A stretch of DNA of 43,330 nt from an uncultured Lachnospiraceae bacterium (GCA_900316165.1 ONBW01000016.1:1-43330), one strand, 5' to 3'. Positions 8,256-16,956 are shown, counted from the first letter of the stretch. Numbers and translations: made by a program. The notes: generated by a model not told the origin, from the sequence alone.

Positions 8256-9389
8256 CTATACTAACTCTGCTACAGCTTTTATAAGTTCGTCTACGTCACG
8301 CGTTGAATTAAACTGTCCTACACTTATTCTAACTGTTCCCATCTTATCAGTATCTTTCAGATAACTATGAATATACGGTGCACAATGATATCCAGTCCTG
8401 ACAGCAATATCATAGTCCTCATCAAGAATAATGCCAGCATCATCAGAGTTAATAGAATCTAATACGATTGATACTATTCCAACCCGATTATTTTCATTTG
8501 TCGGGCACAACAACCTTGTCCCCTTGATCTCTGATATTCCATTTACAAGATACTCAGTTAGTTCTCTTTCATGCTTGAGGATTGATTGTTGATCCAATAT
8601 TTTCAATGCAGCATTCAGCCCTGCGATTGCTACCATGTTCATACTCGCTGCCTCATATCTAGCTTCTAACCCCGATGGCATATCAAGATTTAGTGAGTCA
8701 CTTCCTGTCCCACCAGTGATAAAAGGATCCAACTTTATTCTGGATATATTTATAAAGCCTCCAATCCCAAATGGGCCATATAAAGTCTTATGACCAGCAA
8801 AAGCTATTATGTCTGCTCCTATCTTTTGAGAATCAACAGGTATTAGGCCCAATGATTGCGCGGTATCTAGAATATTAATACTTCCATATTTCTTGCCTTC
8901 AATAAATATTTTATCAACCGGAAGTATATATCCTGTCACATTACTAATATGCGTACAATAGATATATGAAGGCTTCTTCTTAGAAAATTCGTACTTAAGT
9001 TTTTCTATATCTATTTCCAGATCATCGTTAAGTGGCATCTCAATGATATTGATCTTATGCTTTTTAGATACATTCCATATTGTACGTGCTACTGCATTGT
9101 GTTCATACGGAGACACATAAATATTTTCATTATCTAAATATTCAAAGCCGTTTACTATCTGGTTTAGAGCAACAGTAATAGATGGAGAAAATATTACCGG
9201 TGTTTCAGCATCCGTATTCACAAGATTACGGATATGTTGCTTCGTATCAGAAATAATCTCACTCATCTTATGCGCAGTCTTATAAGAACCCCGGCCAGCA
9301 TTAACAGCTTTACGATTCATTTCATCCATTGCTTTATACACAGCTTCCGGCTTAGGGAAAGTTGTTGCTGCATTATCAAGATAAATCAT
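8256..9389 (-). CDS. sspA: SspA/DndA-like cysteine desulfurase
   Basis: A 377-aa PLP enzyme of the NifS/SufS class that takes sulfur from cysteine as a persulfide. The start MIYLDNAATTFPKP is typical. The PLP lysine is K201 in AGHKTLYGPFG, and the catalytic cysteine is C336 in RTGYHCAP. The length is normal for the family. Housekeeping IscS or SufS would have Fe-S scaffold genes beside it; here the neighbours are the PAPS-reductase-like protein, DUF4007 and ATPase genes, so the sulfur most likely goes to DNA phosphorothioation. AAGGTGA lies just before the ATG, made from the last codons of the ATPase gene, and the gap to that gene is 4 bases. Assignment as SspA rather than DndA rests on the company it keeps. 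Confidence 0.85.
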   Translation of the reverse strand: MIYLDNAATTFPKPEAVYKAMDEMNRKAVNAGRGSYKTAHKMSEIISDTKQHIRNLVNTDAETPVIFSPSITVALNQIVNGFEYLDNENIYVSPYEHNAVARTIWNVSKKHKINIIEMPLNDDLEIDIEKLKYEFSKKKPSYIYCTHISNVTGYILPVDKIFIEGKKYGSINILDTAQSLGLIPVDSQKIGADIIAFAGHKTLYGPFGIGGFINISRIKLDPFITGGTGSDSLNLDMPSGLEARYEAASMNMVAIAGLNAALKILDQQSILKHERELTEYLVNGISEIKGTRLLCPTNENNRVGIVSIVLDSINSDDAGIILDEDYDIAVRTGYHCAPYIHSYLKDTDKMGTVRISVGQFNSTRDVDELIKAVAELV

Positions 9390-9393
9390 TCCG

Positions 9394-12300
9394 TCACCTT
9401 CTGATTACTTTTTCTATCATATCCAGTAGGATAGAAACCCTGTCATTTACGCTAAGATCATCAAATTCATCTAATGCATCTTCTATCGTATTTCTTAAAA
9501 CGGTTCCTGTTCCCTCTGATGCTTTATCATAATATTTTTCTATCAATGTGCCATCTGAAGCTACAAAAGACAACTTGTCCTGTCCTTCTTTTGTATCATC
9601 TTTTATAGATTCTGTTTCATTTTTACACTCCGTAAGAGTCTCCATAAATCTATCTAGTTCCCCTTCAGTCCAGTTATCTACATATACTTCAGTGATAACT
9701 TTTGCCATATTTCTAGCAATCTCATTATCATCATAAACATTTAATGTCTTAATAAATGACATAAATGCTGTAATCCTAGAACTATGCAATCCATTTTTAG
9801 ATAAATTACTTTGTCTATTATACCATTCTTTAAGTGAATGATAGATATCCTGTTTTTCTCTGAGCATAAATACAGAACGTATACGCTTAGTTACTTCTTT
9901 TACAAGAGATTCCATATAACCATCGAAAATGTTCACACATTTCTCGATGCACTTTTCCGTTTTTTCAAAATCCTTCGTATCAAAAATTGATGGTAGAGTA
10001 TCAAATAAAAGTTCATAAGGATTTACTTCTATTTTCTGTAAGCTGTCTCTTATCTGCCTAAGCGTCTTTCCTTTTTTCTTATATGTGTCTATCTCATCAA
10101 TATCTGTCAGATTTCTTGATACCTGTGGAAGGGCCCTAAACCATCTCTGCATGCAGATAACTATATTTTTTATTCTGCTCTCCGAAAGGTTGTGGCTGTT
10201 CTCTACATGAAATAATTCATTTAGACTTCTTATATATTTTTCTTTCTCTATATCTGCTTTTGACACATAAAGCTCATACACATCCGGATGTTCTACAATT
10301 TTTACAATTTCATCTGCATTTACATCTATCTCCTTGCCGTCACTATAAAGAATAAGATCCTCATCTCTTTCTGACAAAGTATATGCCAGATAAACAGGCA
10401 GTACTCCTTTCCTCATTCCGAATGGTTTAGTCACAAGCTTCTCTATAAGTTCATTAAAACTCTTTCGATTATCTGAACAGTCATTAATAAAACCATTGAT
10501 GATATTTATTACATCCTTTATATTATTTTCTTCCTCGTATTTATTTCCTTTTATCCCTGTTACGATAAAAAGAGATCTGTATATGGATGCAATTTGATTC
10601 GTACCTGAATAAAAATCTTCCGTATCCGTATGATCCATTAAGGCGTCAATAATATCTGCTCTTGTCTTACGTGTTTGTGAAGAAGCTATTATATTTCGAT
10701 TTATCAGCTCATTATTAATAATCGGACATCTACAATAAAGATACTTGCAGCAATCATTAACAGCATCTTCCTCTTGACCGGCATTCTTCGTCTTAAGGCC
10801 ATCAAGAAAGAAAAATACTTTTGATTTTGAACCCACTCCATAAATATCATTTAATTCATCATTAACAACCTGCTCAATATCCTCCTCGATTACTGGTATT
10901 TCTCTCTTAAGGATTTCATTATCCTCTTTTAGGTAATCTGATTTTTTAATTGTATCTATAGCTTCATATTCCACTAATTCTTTAGAGACCGACAATTTTG
11001 AAGCTGGAGCTACAACTACCAACTGATCGCATGCAAGATCTTCTACATGTTTTTTTATCTCTTTCAGTTTTAGTGCTTTGAAACTATATAGAATAACAAC
11101 TTTTCCATCAAGACAGTTAGAATCAACAAATACGCTCCCATCATCAATATCTAAGAATGACTCTACTGACATGAATTCATTTGTAAAATAACGTGTCATC
11201 ATCTGCTCTGTGTTATACTTTCTCGGAATGACAAAATGTCTCCCTGAAATTTTCATAAGAGCATCAGAATAATTTACATTATTACCGATAATATTCTTTT
11301 GTCTATTGATTTCAGACCTTAGTGCAACTCCTGCTCTTGTTTTAAATGCATATGTATTAGATGCATTTTTCTTATATATGATCTCTTTTTTCTCAAGATT
11401 TTCTATTGCAGAACCGGAATCATCCACTGAAACAGAAAGTTGAATATATCTTTTAAGTGCAGGCAATTCATCCGGTTTATTCACTACAAGAATAACTGCA
11501 AGAGCCTTAACTACTCTCTTTTCATCATCATTGTCGCATTTCCCCAAGGCATATTCTGCACTTAACCATATATTATGCACAAGTTCATTCTGAACATCCT
11601 GCTTAAACATCCCTTTGAAATAATCGTAAATAAGATCTGCCCCAATATTCCATCCTGATAAATCTACATTTTCTTTTACGAATCTGGCCATGCTAAATGG
11701 TTCATCATTAGATATGAATGTAAAGAGAGTCCTTTCATTCTGGGCAACTTTTTCACTTATGTTAAGAAGCAGATATGATGCAACAGGAGTAAGCGGAAAA
11801 CATCCTTTTACCACAATATTTTCGAAATCATCCCTATTGAAACTGCTTCTAAATGCAGGAAGATTATAGTACTTATCAATATTATCCTTAGAAAAATATC
11901 CTTTAAATGTAGAAATAGACGATATATCTTTTTTCTTTACAATAGCATTTTTTATCAATTCATAATTATTTTTTGATGAAGTAATAAAATATTTTTCTAC
12001 TATCCTGCCTTCGATTCCTGTAAAAGCATTAATAATATTCTGTGATAGATACTTTCCATACTCTTTAATGCTCTTGTGAGCAATAAGTGTAATATATACA
12101 TTAGACTTATCAGAGTCAGCCGCAAGCTCACATATATCCTGTAAAAGCTTCATACTGTCTCCAACAAGTTTACCATCTTCTCCTTCTATAAACTTGCTGA
12201 ATTCATCAAAAACAATGTATATCCCACTATACCCATAATTCTCCACAAGCTGATCTGCCACTTCTTTATAAAGTGGAAGTACTTCAGAAGCAGCAAGTGG

Positions 12301-12966
12301 ATTGAATTCACTCCCTGCGGTAATATATGGGTAAATCTCTTTGAATTTTTGTAAAGCCTTAGGAGAAAATCTCTTTAGTTCAGCAACAAAACCATCTACG
12401 CTCTCACCCTCAGCTTCGATTCTTTTTTCGAACTCTATGAAATTCTGTTTAAAATTTTTCTTCCAATCTTCTATACGTTTTATTGCCAAAGAATAATATG
12501 TATTTGGCGAGAGATTTTCTAGTCCATCTCTTTTTAATGCATCATTCAATGCGACAAGGAACGCCTGATTCAAGTTTGAATTTGTACTGTTAAGTACAAC
12601 CGGAAGATACGGCTTTGTTTTCCATGCTTTCTTTATGTCTTCAGTCAGTTTCTTCCCCTGTTCATCATTCTTGTCTATTTTATTTATAAGAGCATCGATT
12701 GTATCTTTATTTTCGCTTGTCCTCTTAAGTGTAAGTACAGCAAGTAAGACAAGCATTAAATGAGACTTTCCCTTACCATATGGTCCAATAAGAAACGTAG
12801 CATGTTCCTTATCTTCAAGCGTAGCTCTGATATAGTCATCTAATACTCTGATCGAACTGCTTGTCGGAATGTATGAATTTATCTTATCGGTTTTATTTAG
12901 GCTCAGATACAAGTTGATACTAGCTCTGAAATTCTCATTAAAACCAATTATGTCTTTAAGCATCAT
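9394..12966 (-). CDS. sspC: SspC-like large ATPase
   Basis: A 1190-aa protein. Its first 400 residues form a P-loop ATPase: Walker A GPYGKGKSH at 61-69 and Walker B IVFDEF at 251-256, followed by a sensor-like ITLIAHKS. The rest is long and helical with no recognised enzyme motif. This build is seen in the large ATPases of Ssp and BREX-like systems (SspC, BrxC/PglY). The DUF4007 gene 12 bases upstream, the cysteine desulfurase 4 bases downstream and the absence of PglZ or BrxL point to Ssp. SspC is needed for PT modification and is thought to use ATP to help SspB and SspD act on DNA. The start uses adjacent ATGs at 12966/12963 with AAGGAT upstream. Confidence 0.75.
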   Translation of the reverse strand: MMLKDIIGFNENFRASINLYLSLNKTDKINSYIPTSSSIRVLDDYIRATLEDKEHATFLIGPYGKGKSHLMLVLLAVLTLKRTSENKDTIDALINKIDKNDEQGKKLTEDIKKAWKTKPYLPVVLNSTNSNLNQAFLVALNDALKRDGLENLSPNTYYSLAIKRIEDWKKNFKQNFIEFEKRIEAEGESVDGFVAELKRFSPKALQKFKEIYPYITAGSEFNPLAASEVLPLYKEVADQLVENYGYSGIYIVFDEFSKFIEGEDGKLVGDSMKLLQDICELAADSDKSNVYITLIAHKSIKEYGKYLSQNIINAFTGIEGRIVEKYFITSSKNNYELIKNAIVKKKDISSISTFKGYFSKDNIDKYYNLPAFRSSFNRDDFENIVVKGCFPLTPVASYLLLNISEKVAQNERTLFTFISNDEPFSMARFVKENVDLSGWNIGADLIYDYFKGMFKQDVQNELVHNIWLSAEYALGKCDNDDEKRVVKALAVILVVNKPDELPALKRYIQLSVSVDDSGSAIENLEKKEIIYKKNASNTYAFKTRAGVALRSEINRQKNIIGNNVNYSDALMKISGRHFVIPRKYNTEQMMTRYFTNEFMSVESFLDIDDGSVFVDSNCLDGKVVILYSFKALKLKEIKKHVEDLACDQLVVVAPASKLSVSKELVEYEAIDTIKKSDYLKEDNEILKREIPVIEEDIEQVVNDELNDIYGVGSKSKVFFFLDGLKTKNAGQEEDAVNDCCKYLYCRCPIINNELINRNIIASSQTRKTRADIIDALMDHTDTEDFYSGTNQIASIYRSLFIVTGIKGNKYEEENNIKDVINIINGFINDCSDNRKSFNELIEKLVTKPFGMRKGVLPVYLAYTLSERDEDLILYSDGKEIDVNADEIVKIVEHPDVYELYVSKADIEKEKYIRSLNELFHVENSHNLSESRIKNIVICMQRWFRALPQVSRNLTDIDEIDTYKKKGKTLRQIRDSLQKIEVNPYELLFDTLPSIFDTKDFEKTEKCIEKCVNIFDGYMESLVKEVTKRIRSVFMLREKQDIYHSLKEWYNRQSNLSKNGLHSSRITAFMSFIKTLNVYDDNEIARNMAKVITEVYVDNWTEGELDRFMETLTECKNETESIKDDTKEGQDKLSFVASDGTLIEKYYDKASEGTGTVLRNTIEDALDEFDDLSVNDRVSILLDMIEKVIRR

Positions 12967-12978
12967 ATTCTTATATCC

Positions 12979-13863
12979 TTAGATCAAACTGCTATAATAT
13001 TTATCTATTACTTTTTCTGGCTTCATATCTTCTTTATTGCTCTTATATATCATGTCAAGTCCTGCAGTACGATTCAATCTTATATATCCTAGTTCCTCTA
13101 AAATATCTAAATATTCATTAGCCTGAACTGCATTGATCTGATATATATTTATTATTCCACAATCATCCTTTAAAGCTTCATCGATTGATATTTGATCTCT
13201 CTTCTCCATTAGAAGCGACAGCTCATACAGTATATTCCACTCTGAAAGGCTTCTGATGTCAGGCTGCGTTTTTATGAATCCAGAATCTGTATGCTTAACA
13301 ATCCCAAGACGAACAAATGGTGAAACATTTTTATCTTCCGGATCTTCAACTTTCGTATTCCTACTATACATATTAAGAATAACATCGATATCATTCTTTA
13401 ATGAATTGTCGGAAAATTTTGCTCCACCTGAATACTCTAATAGCTCTCTTTTAAGAATGCCAAAAATCTCATCCCTTGACAGTTCAACTGCATCACATTT
13501 ATTAAAATAGAGATACCACGATGTAGCAATCTTTTTATTTTTTGCTATCTGAGATTGAAGTAGCCATAAAGTGAAATCTTTTTCAAGATATATATCATTA
13601 TTAAATATCTCTTCGCCTAATGGAGTCAGCTTTTTCTCCTCTACTGGCGTTGTTCCAATAAGACCGAATGCCTTCATCCAGTAACGAAGTGACTTAACCA
13701 TATTATTACCAATACCTAATATATCTGTAGCATCATCTCTGGTAAAAACATTGTATTTTTCATTTGCTTCATGTACAGCTATTATTCCTTTATTAAGCCA
13801 CCCATCACGAAGCGAAAACTTCTCATGACCCTGTAGCTTGAAATCCACTTTCGTTGACGCCAT
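12979..13863 (-). CDS. sspB: SspB-like DUF4007 protein
   Basis: A 294-aa protein with the DUF4007 signature GHEKFSLRDGWLNKG at its N-terminus (family pattern GHETFxLRxxWL) and a helix-turn-helix-like stretch near 40-65. DUF4007 proteins are the SspB component of Ssp phosphorothioation systems, reported to nick DNA so that sulfur can be placed in one strand. Here it overlaps the end of the sspD-like gene by 41 bases; AGAGGA lies about 7 bases before its ATG, inside that gene. The large ATPase follows after 12 bases. Order and family agree with the sspBCD core, although sspD comes first here. The nickase role comes from the family, not from a motif that I can point to. Confidence 0.8.
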   Translation of the reverse strand: MASTKVDFKLQGHEKFSLRDGWLNKGIIAVHEANEKYNVFTRDDATDILGIGNNMVKSLRYWMKAFGLIGTTPVEEKKLTPLGEEIFNNDIYLEKDFTLWLLQSQIAKNKKIATSWYLYFNKCDAVELSRDEIFGILKRELLEYSGGAKFSDNSLKNDIDVILNMYSRNTKVEDPEDKNVSPFVRLGIVKHTDSGFIKTQPDIRSLSEWNILYELSLLMEKRDQISIDEALKDDCGIINIYQINAVQANEYLDILEELGYIRLNRTAGLDMIYKSNKEDMKPEKVIDKYYSSLI

Positions 13864-15559
13864 TGCCAGTCCTCTTTATTCCCAAAACTTTTCTCATATA
13901 GCAGCCTGCATTAAAATGCCCTACACATTCCGTACATCTGACGCATCTATCATTGTCTATCGTATATACTACTTTTCCAGTACCATTATCCTTGACACTG
14001 ATAGCATCATGTTTGCATACTGCTTCACACGCTTTACAACCAAGACACATCTGATACTTCGTAAGCTGACATTGTATCTTCTTCTCTGCATTTGCTAGCG
14101 TTTTTGAACCTGCTATATGAATATCCTTGATAGTAACTCTTAGTCTAGTCGTCCCTATTCTGCCTTTAAGTATGAGCACTACTTTTCCCGACTTATTAAT
14201 TACATATACCTCACCCAACCGCTTATTGCCTAACTCTTTATTTATGAATCCAAACGGTTTAAATAGCTCATACAATTCATCTGAGATTGGTCTTTGTAAT
14301 TCATAGTTAAATGCAGTCTCATCTGTAGCACACGGCTCAAAACTTACTATAGATTTCTGCGCCGCTTCTAGCCCGTTTCCACCTTGACGTGCTTTCCAAC
14401 CTCCGTCATTTACATAATTTTCTGGATCTGGTTTGCCTATCTTTTTTGCAAAAGCCACCAACATTTCATGCCAGTGAACATATTGATCATACATATGAAC
14501 CTTTGATAAGAATTCAGACCAACCTCCATTATTTGGGCAGCACCAACATCCAACTCGTGTATATCCAAGCCGATAAGCATCATTAAAATCTATGCCCGTT
14601 GTAAGGATATATAGCCACACGTCAAAATCAATCCAATCTATTATCGGAGCTGCCACTGTCTGTTTAGAAATTTTTGGGCTAGCACTTTCTCTTTTGTATT
14701 TGCTTCGACTTGCAGACTCACTATGCCTGATTCCCTGGAACGACAAAACATTTGTCTTGTTCTTAAATGCAGATGCAATAGTTTTTTGAATGGCACCCGT
14801 CTTAAAAACAGTACAACACCATCTCATTACTCTGCTTGGCGGTCCTACTATTTCACAAAGATCCTCAAAATTTTTTTCACGATTTTTTGCTGTAAGAACA
14901 GTTACACCTTTTGATTCTTCGTTCTTATTAAATCTCTTGCGATATTCTATCGTGAACGGAAATTCTAGTGTAGTATCGCCAAAAACATGAAGTACCTTAT
15001 TAGTCCCAAGCGCCCTATTTACAATATGCGATGTCACAGTAGAATCTTTTCCACCACTGAAAGATACCATCATATCATCAATAGCAAATCTATCCTTATA
15101 TCCTTTGACAAAATTAACAGCTTCCTCTGTAATATAATTATATCTGTCGGAATTTGCTTCTACAAATTTTTTCCTTATATCTTCAAAAAACTCATAATCA
15201 AGTTCGTTCTTATGTAAATCATACATCCCTTTTATCTGATGTATTTTTTCAAGAGGCCACTTATTTATTTTTGAAACCGATAGTTTTAGTTTATCTCCAT
15301 CTACGATATATGCATCACTGCCATACCATACAGATTTTTTTTGAAAATATGATGGTTCCTTATCAAGTATAATAGCTAGCAGTAGCTTCTCCTCAGGAAA
15401 TACTGGTCTTACATCTGTTGCTATATATTTTGCTTCTTTACCGCAACGTGGACATTCTTTTTCAAACACTGGCACATTGCAGTCTTCACACCAGTAAATC
15501 TTTGCTGAGGAATTAGTTTCATATCCACATTCCGGATTCAAACATTTTTTATCCGACAT
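13823..15559 (-). CDS. sspD: SspD-like PAPS reductase-family sulfurtransferase with zinc and Fe-S domains
   Basis: A 578-aa three-part protein. Residues 6-39 form a zinc-ribbon-like domain (C6, C11, C24, C27, C36, C39). The central domain is an ATP pyrophosphatase of the PAPS reductase/DndC family with P-loop SGGKDS at 168-173 and cysteine motifs RWCC and GCWCC, which may bind an Fe-S cluster or carry sulfur. The C-terminus is a 2[4Fe-4S] ferredoxin domain (CLGCKACEAVC, then CVRCTECVGH). By family, it activates DNA phosphate with ATP and inserts sulfur handed over by the desulfurase. It is the first gene of the operon. BREX type 4 also has a PAPS reductase-like protein (BrxP), but its PglZ partner is absent here. 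Confidence 0.8.
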   Translation of the reverse strand: MSDKKCLNPECGYETNSSAKIYWCEDCNVPVFEKECPRCGKEAKYIATDVRPVFPEEKLLLAIILDKEPSYFQKKSVWYGSDAYIVDGDKLKLSVSKINKWPLEKIHQIKGMYDLHKNELDYEFFEDIRKKFVEANSDRYNYITEEAVNFVKGYKDRFAIDDMMVSFSGGKDSTVTSHIVNRALGTNKVLHVFGDTTLEFPFTIEYRKRFNKNEESKGVTVLTAKNREKNFEDLCEIVGPPSRVMRWCCTVFKTGAIQKTIASAFKNKTNVLSFQGIRHSESASRSKYKRESASPKISKQTVAAPIIDWIDFDVWLYILTTGIDFNDAYRLGYTRVGCWCCPNNGGWSEFLSKVHMYDQYVHWHEMLVAFAKKIGKPDPENYVNDGGWKARQGGNGLEAAQKSIVSFEPCATDETAFNYELQRPISDELYELFKPFGFINKELGNKRLGEVYVINKSGKVVLILKGRIGTTRLRVTIKDIHIAGSKTLANAEKKIQCQLTKYQMCLGCKACEAVCKHDAISVKDNGTGKVVYTIDNDRCVRCTECVGHFNAGCYMRKVLGIKRTGNGVNESGFQATGS

Positions 15560-15621
15560 TGGAATACCCGCACTTTGTGCATATCCTTTCTTTACTCTCT
15601 AAATACATTCCCAATACAATA

Positions 15622-15656
15622 ATTTTATCACATACCTATGGGACAATTGTGGTCAA
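15622..15656 (-). promoter_or_regulatory. Probable promoter of the defence operon
   Basis: Between the small regulator and the sspD-like gene the minus strand shows TTGACC (15656-15651) and, further on, an extended -10 TGATAAAAT (15630-15622). The two are too far apart for an ideal pair. The extended -10 may work alone, or TTGACC may pair with TATGTG at 16-base spacing. The promoter lies directly beside the palindrome at 15660-15680, so control by a bound regulator is likely. Confidence 0.4.
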
Positions 15657-15658
15657 TA

Positions 15659-16066
15659 CTAATGAGCATTCTGCTCATTAATTTTCTCTGCCTGTTCCTT
15701 ACTTACCAAGCCAAGGAGCTTTTCTTCAAGCTGTTTTTTCTGCTTCTTCTTTAACGACTCTGATGACTGCACCATGTCAACCAAGAGCATTACCTCTGAA
15801 GCATCAAACTGCCTGGATACCATCTGATATCCTCCATTTAGTCCGGGGATATGCCTGATCTCTATTCCAGTAATCGGACATAAATCTACCAGATCATCAA
15901 GTCTCTTCTTTACAGTCTTTCTGTCCGGCTCGACATCATATTTTTCCTTGAGCAGTTTTATTATTTCTGTCTGGGAAATATAATGCCCCGCCTCTTCATC
16001 TGTGTAGTCTTTTAAGATGCAGTACAGATAGTATAAGATGTGTGATGAGTCTATATATTCTCTCAT
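15659..16066 (-). CDS. WYL-family regulator lacking the WYL domain
   Basis: A 135-aa DNA-binding protein. Residues about 5-75 form a winged helix-turn-helix of the kind at the start of WYL regulators (QTEIIKLLKEKY, DRKTVKKRLDDL). It continues through GYQMVSRQFDASEVMLLVDMVQSS to the LEEKLLGLVSKEQ helix, which in full-length family members leads into the WYL sensor domain. Here it stops at that point; only about 100 bases separate it from the sspD-like gene, with no WYL-like frame. WYL regulators often repress defence operons and sense nucleic-acid ligands, so this short form may act as a constitutive repressor. The start at 16066 has GGAGGG upstream and a promoter at 16099-16127. Confidence 0.7.
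   Translation of the reverse strand: MREYIDSSHILYYLYCILKDYTDEEAGHYISQTEIIKLLKEKYDVEPDRKTVKKRLDDLVDLCPITGIEIRHIPGLNGGYQMVSRQFDASEVMLLVDMVQSSESLKKKQKKQLEEKLLGLVSKEQAEKINEQNAH
15660..15680. promoter_or_regulatory. Perfect 9+3+9 palindrome, candidate operator
   Basis: TAATGAGCA and TGCTCATTA flank the centre TTC without a mismatch. The repeat covers the last codons and stop of the WYL-less regulator and ends 4 bases from the TTGACC of the defence promoter. No T-run follows in either direction, so an operator fits better than a terminator. Binding by the adjacent regulator is an inference. Confidence 0.5.
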
Positions 16067-16098
16067 GTCAGGCCCTCCATGTGTGTCATCTGCTTATA

Positions 16099-16127
16099 AT
16101 TATACTATTTCATAGAGAAAATCTAAA
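16099..16127 (-). promoter_or_regulatory. Promoter of the WYL-less regulator
   Basis: The minus strand has TTTAGA at 16127-16122 and a perfect TATAAT at 16104-16099 with a 17-base spacer. It sits 33 bases upstream of the regulator's ATG. Confidence 0.6.
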
Positions 16128-16400
16128 GAATGATTTATAAAATCAAGGGAGAAATTTACACAATTATGAAATCTGTTCAGAAAGTAACTGTCACTACTGT
16201 GCGAGCAATGCGTGTGTGGCCACACGCCGCTTTCGCAGCTCGTTGGGGAAGCGCCCCAAGCCCCTTGAACATCGCCGGTTTACCGGCGATGGCTGCGCGT
16301 CCTTACGGACGCTTTCTGCTGTCATGTTCCTGTTTTTCCCGTTCATTTTTCTCCCCGCTGAGGATTATTTTTTCATTCTTTTAGACATTGAACAAAGACT

Positions 16401-16480
16401 TCACTTCACTCTCCCAAACGCCACAAAATGACTCTGATAGTATGCTCCATGAAAATCATTCACTGCGACAGGATTCGATC
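16401..16480 (-). pseudogene. NlpC/P60 peptidase C-terminal tail, copy A
   Basis: The last 23 codons and stop of an NlpC/P60 protein can be read (PVAVNDFHGAYYQ, then SHFVAFGRVK). They match copy B at 16974 with a few substitutions. The frame is broken upstream, where the GAGD stretch of copy B is lost. It is a dead fragment of a cell wall peptidase from a conjugative element. Confidence 0.65.
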
Positions 16481-16728
16481 ATCTGGCTGTTAACGGCGCA
16501 AAACTGATTCCATCAAATATTCGCCAAAATATACTTGCTTTCTCTTCATGCCTGTGATAGATTATGAAAAAGATAACTCGTGAAGGATAAACGCTGGGTT
16601 CCAAAATGGAGTAAGCTATTTTGCTGAGCATTCCTATGTGCCTGGGGTCATCTTTTTTATTTTTCCTGCTAATACCGTAAAATATCAGATACGACTCACA
16701 GACAATTATTACATATAGAGAGGCACCT

Positions 16729-16956
16729 ATGAATACTGTAAAAGGATTAAAACCTGCCACAAAAATGACGGCCAATATCGAAGATTTTCTTTCTCCTGTT
16801 CAGGTCGATTCTATTCGTCAGGTACAGGCCACTTTGGCAATTGAAGGTTTATCCGTCGACGATAAATCACTTTCTGTAATGAAGAAGATTGCCCATGGTG
16901 ATATGACATATGAAGAAGCCATAGCTGACCTTAAAATGAACACAAGGCTACTATAG
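16729..16956 (+). CDS. VbhA-like antitoxin without a toxin
   Basis: A 75-aa protein whose core, DSIRQVQATLAIEGLSVDD, and tail, ITYEEA-like (MTYEEAIADLKMN), match the small VbhA-type antitoxin fold that blocks Fic AMP-transferases by inserting an inhibitory helix. The start has AGAGG 6 bases upstream. A Fic toxin normally follows directly, but here the sequence 20 bases on is the NlpC/P60 remnant on the other strand. The toxin has been lost and the antitoxin is an orphan. It may still act on another Fic protein. The family call rests on pattern memory and is moderately sure. Confidence 0.6.
   Translation: MNTVKGLKPATKMTANIEDFLSPVQVDSIRQVQATLAIEGLSVDDKSLSVMKKIAHGDMTYEEAIADLKMNTRLL

Larger units (their letters stand above)
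16067..16728. other. Gene-poor, hairpin-rich scar region
   Basis: Apart from the regulator promoter at the left and an NlpC/P60 tail at 16401-16472, no convincing gene is present. Bases 16205-16330 are sharply GC-richer than the surroundings. They contain GTGTGGCCACAC, a 10-bp inverted repeat around a 2-base centre (CATCGCCGGT/ACCGGCGATG, about 16269-16290), and GCGTCC-TTAC-GGACGC. Long frames here on either strand lack ribosome sites or family motifs. The motif accggcgatgg returns at 16963-16973 next to the second NlpC/P60 tail, so the region looks like the end of a mobile element or a rearrangement scar. Confidence 0.5.

Noticed and set aside
1178-15559. BREX or classic Dnd system
   Set aside because: There is no PglZ, BrxL or methyltransferase for BREX, and no DndB or DndE for Dnd. 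DUF4007 plus DUF262/HNH fits Ssp better.
15660-15680. Palindrome as a terminator of the small regulator
   Set aside because: No T-run follows on either strand and its stem is AT-rich, so an operator is preferred.
16130-16431. Two plus-strand frames over the hairpin cluster
   Set aside because: They translate inverted repeats, are rich in odd residues and overlap each other; no ribosome site.
16479-16775. Minus-strand 98-aa hydrophobic frame
   Set aside because: It starts antisense to the VbhA-like antitoxin and has no ribosome site or family pattern.
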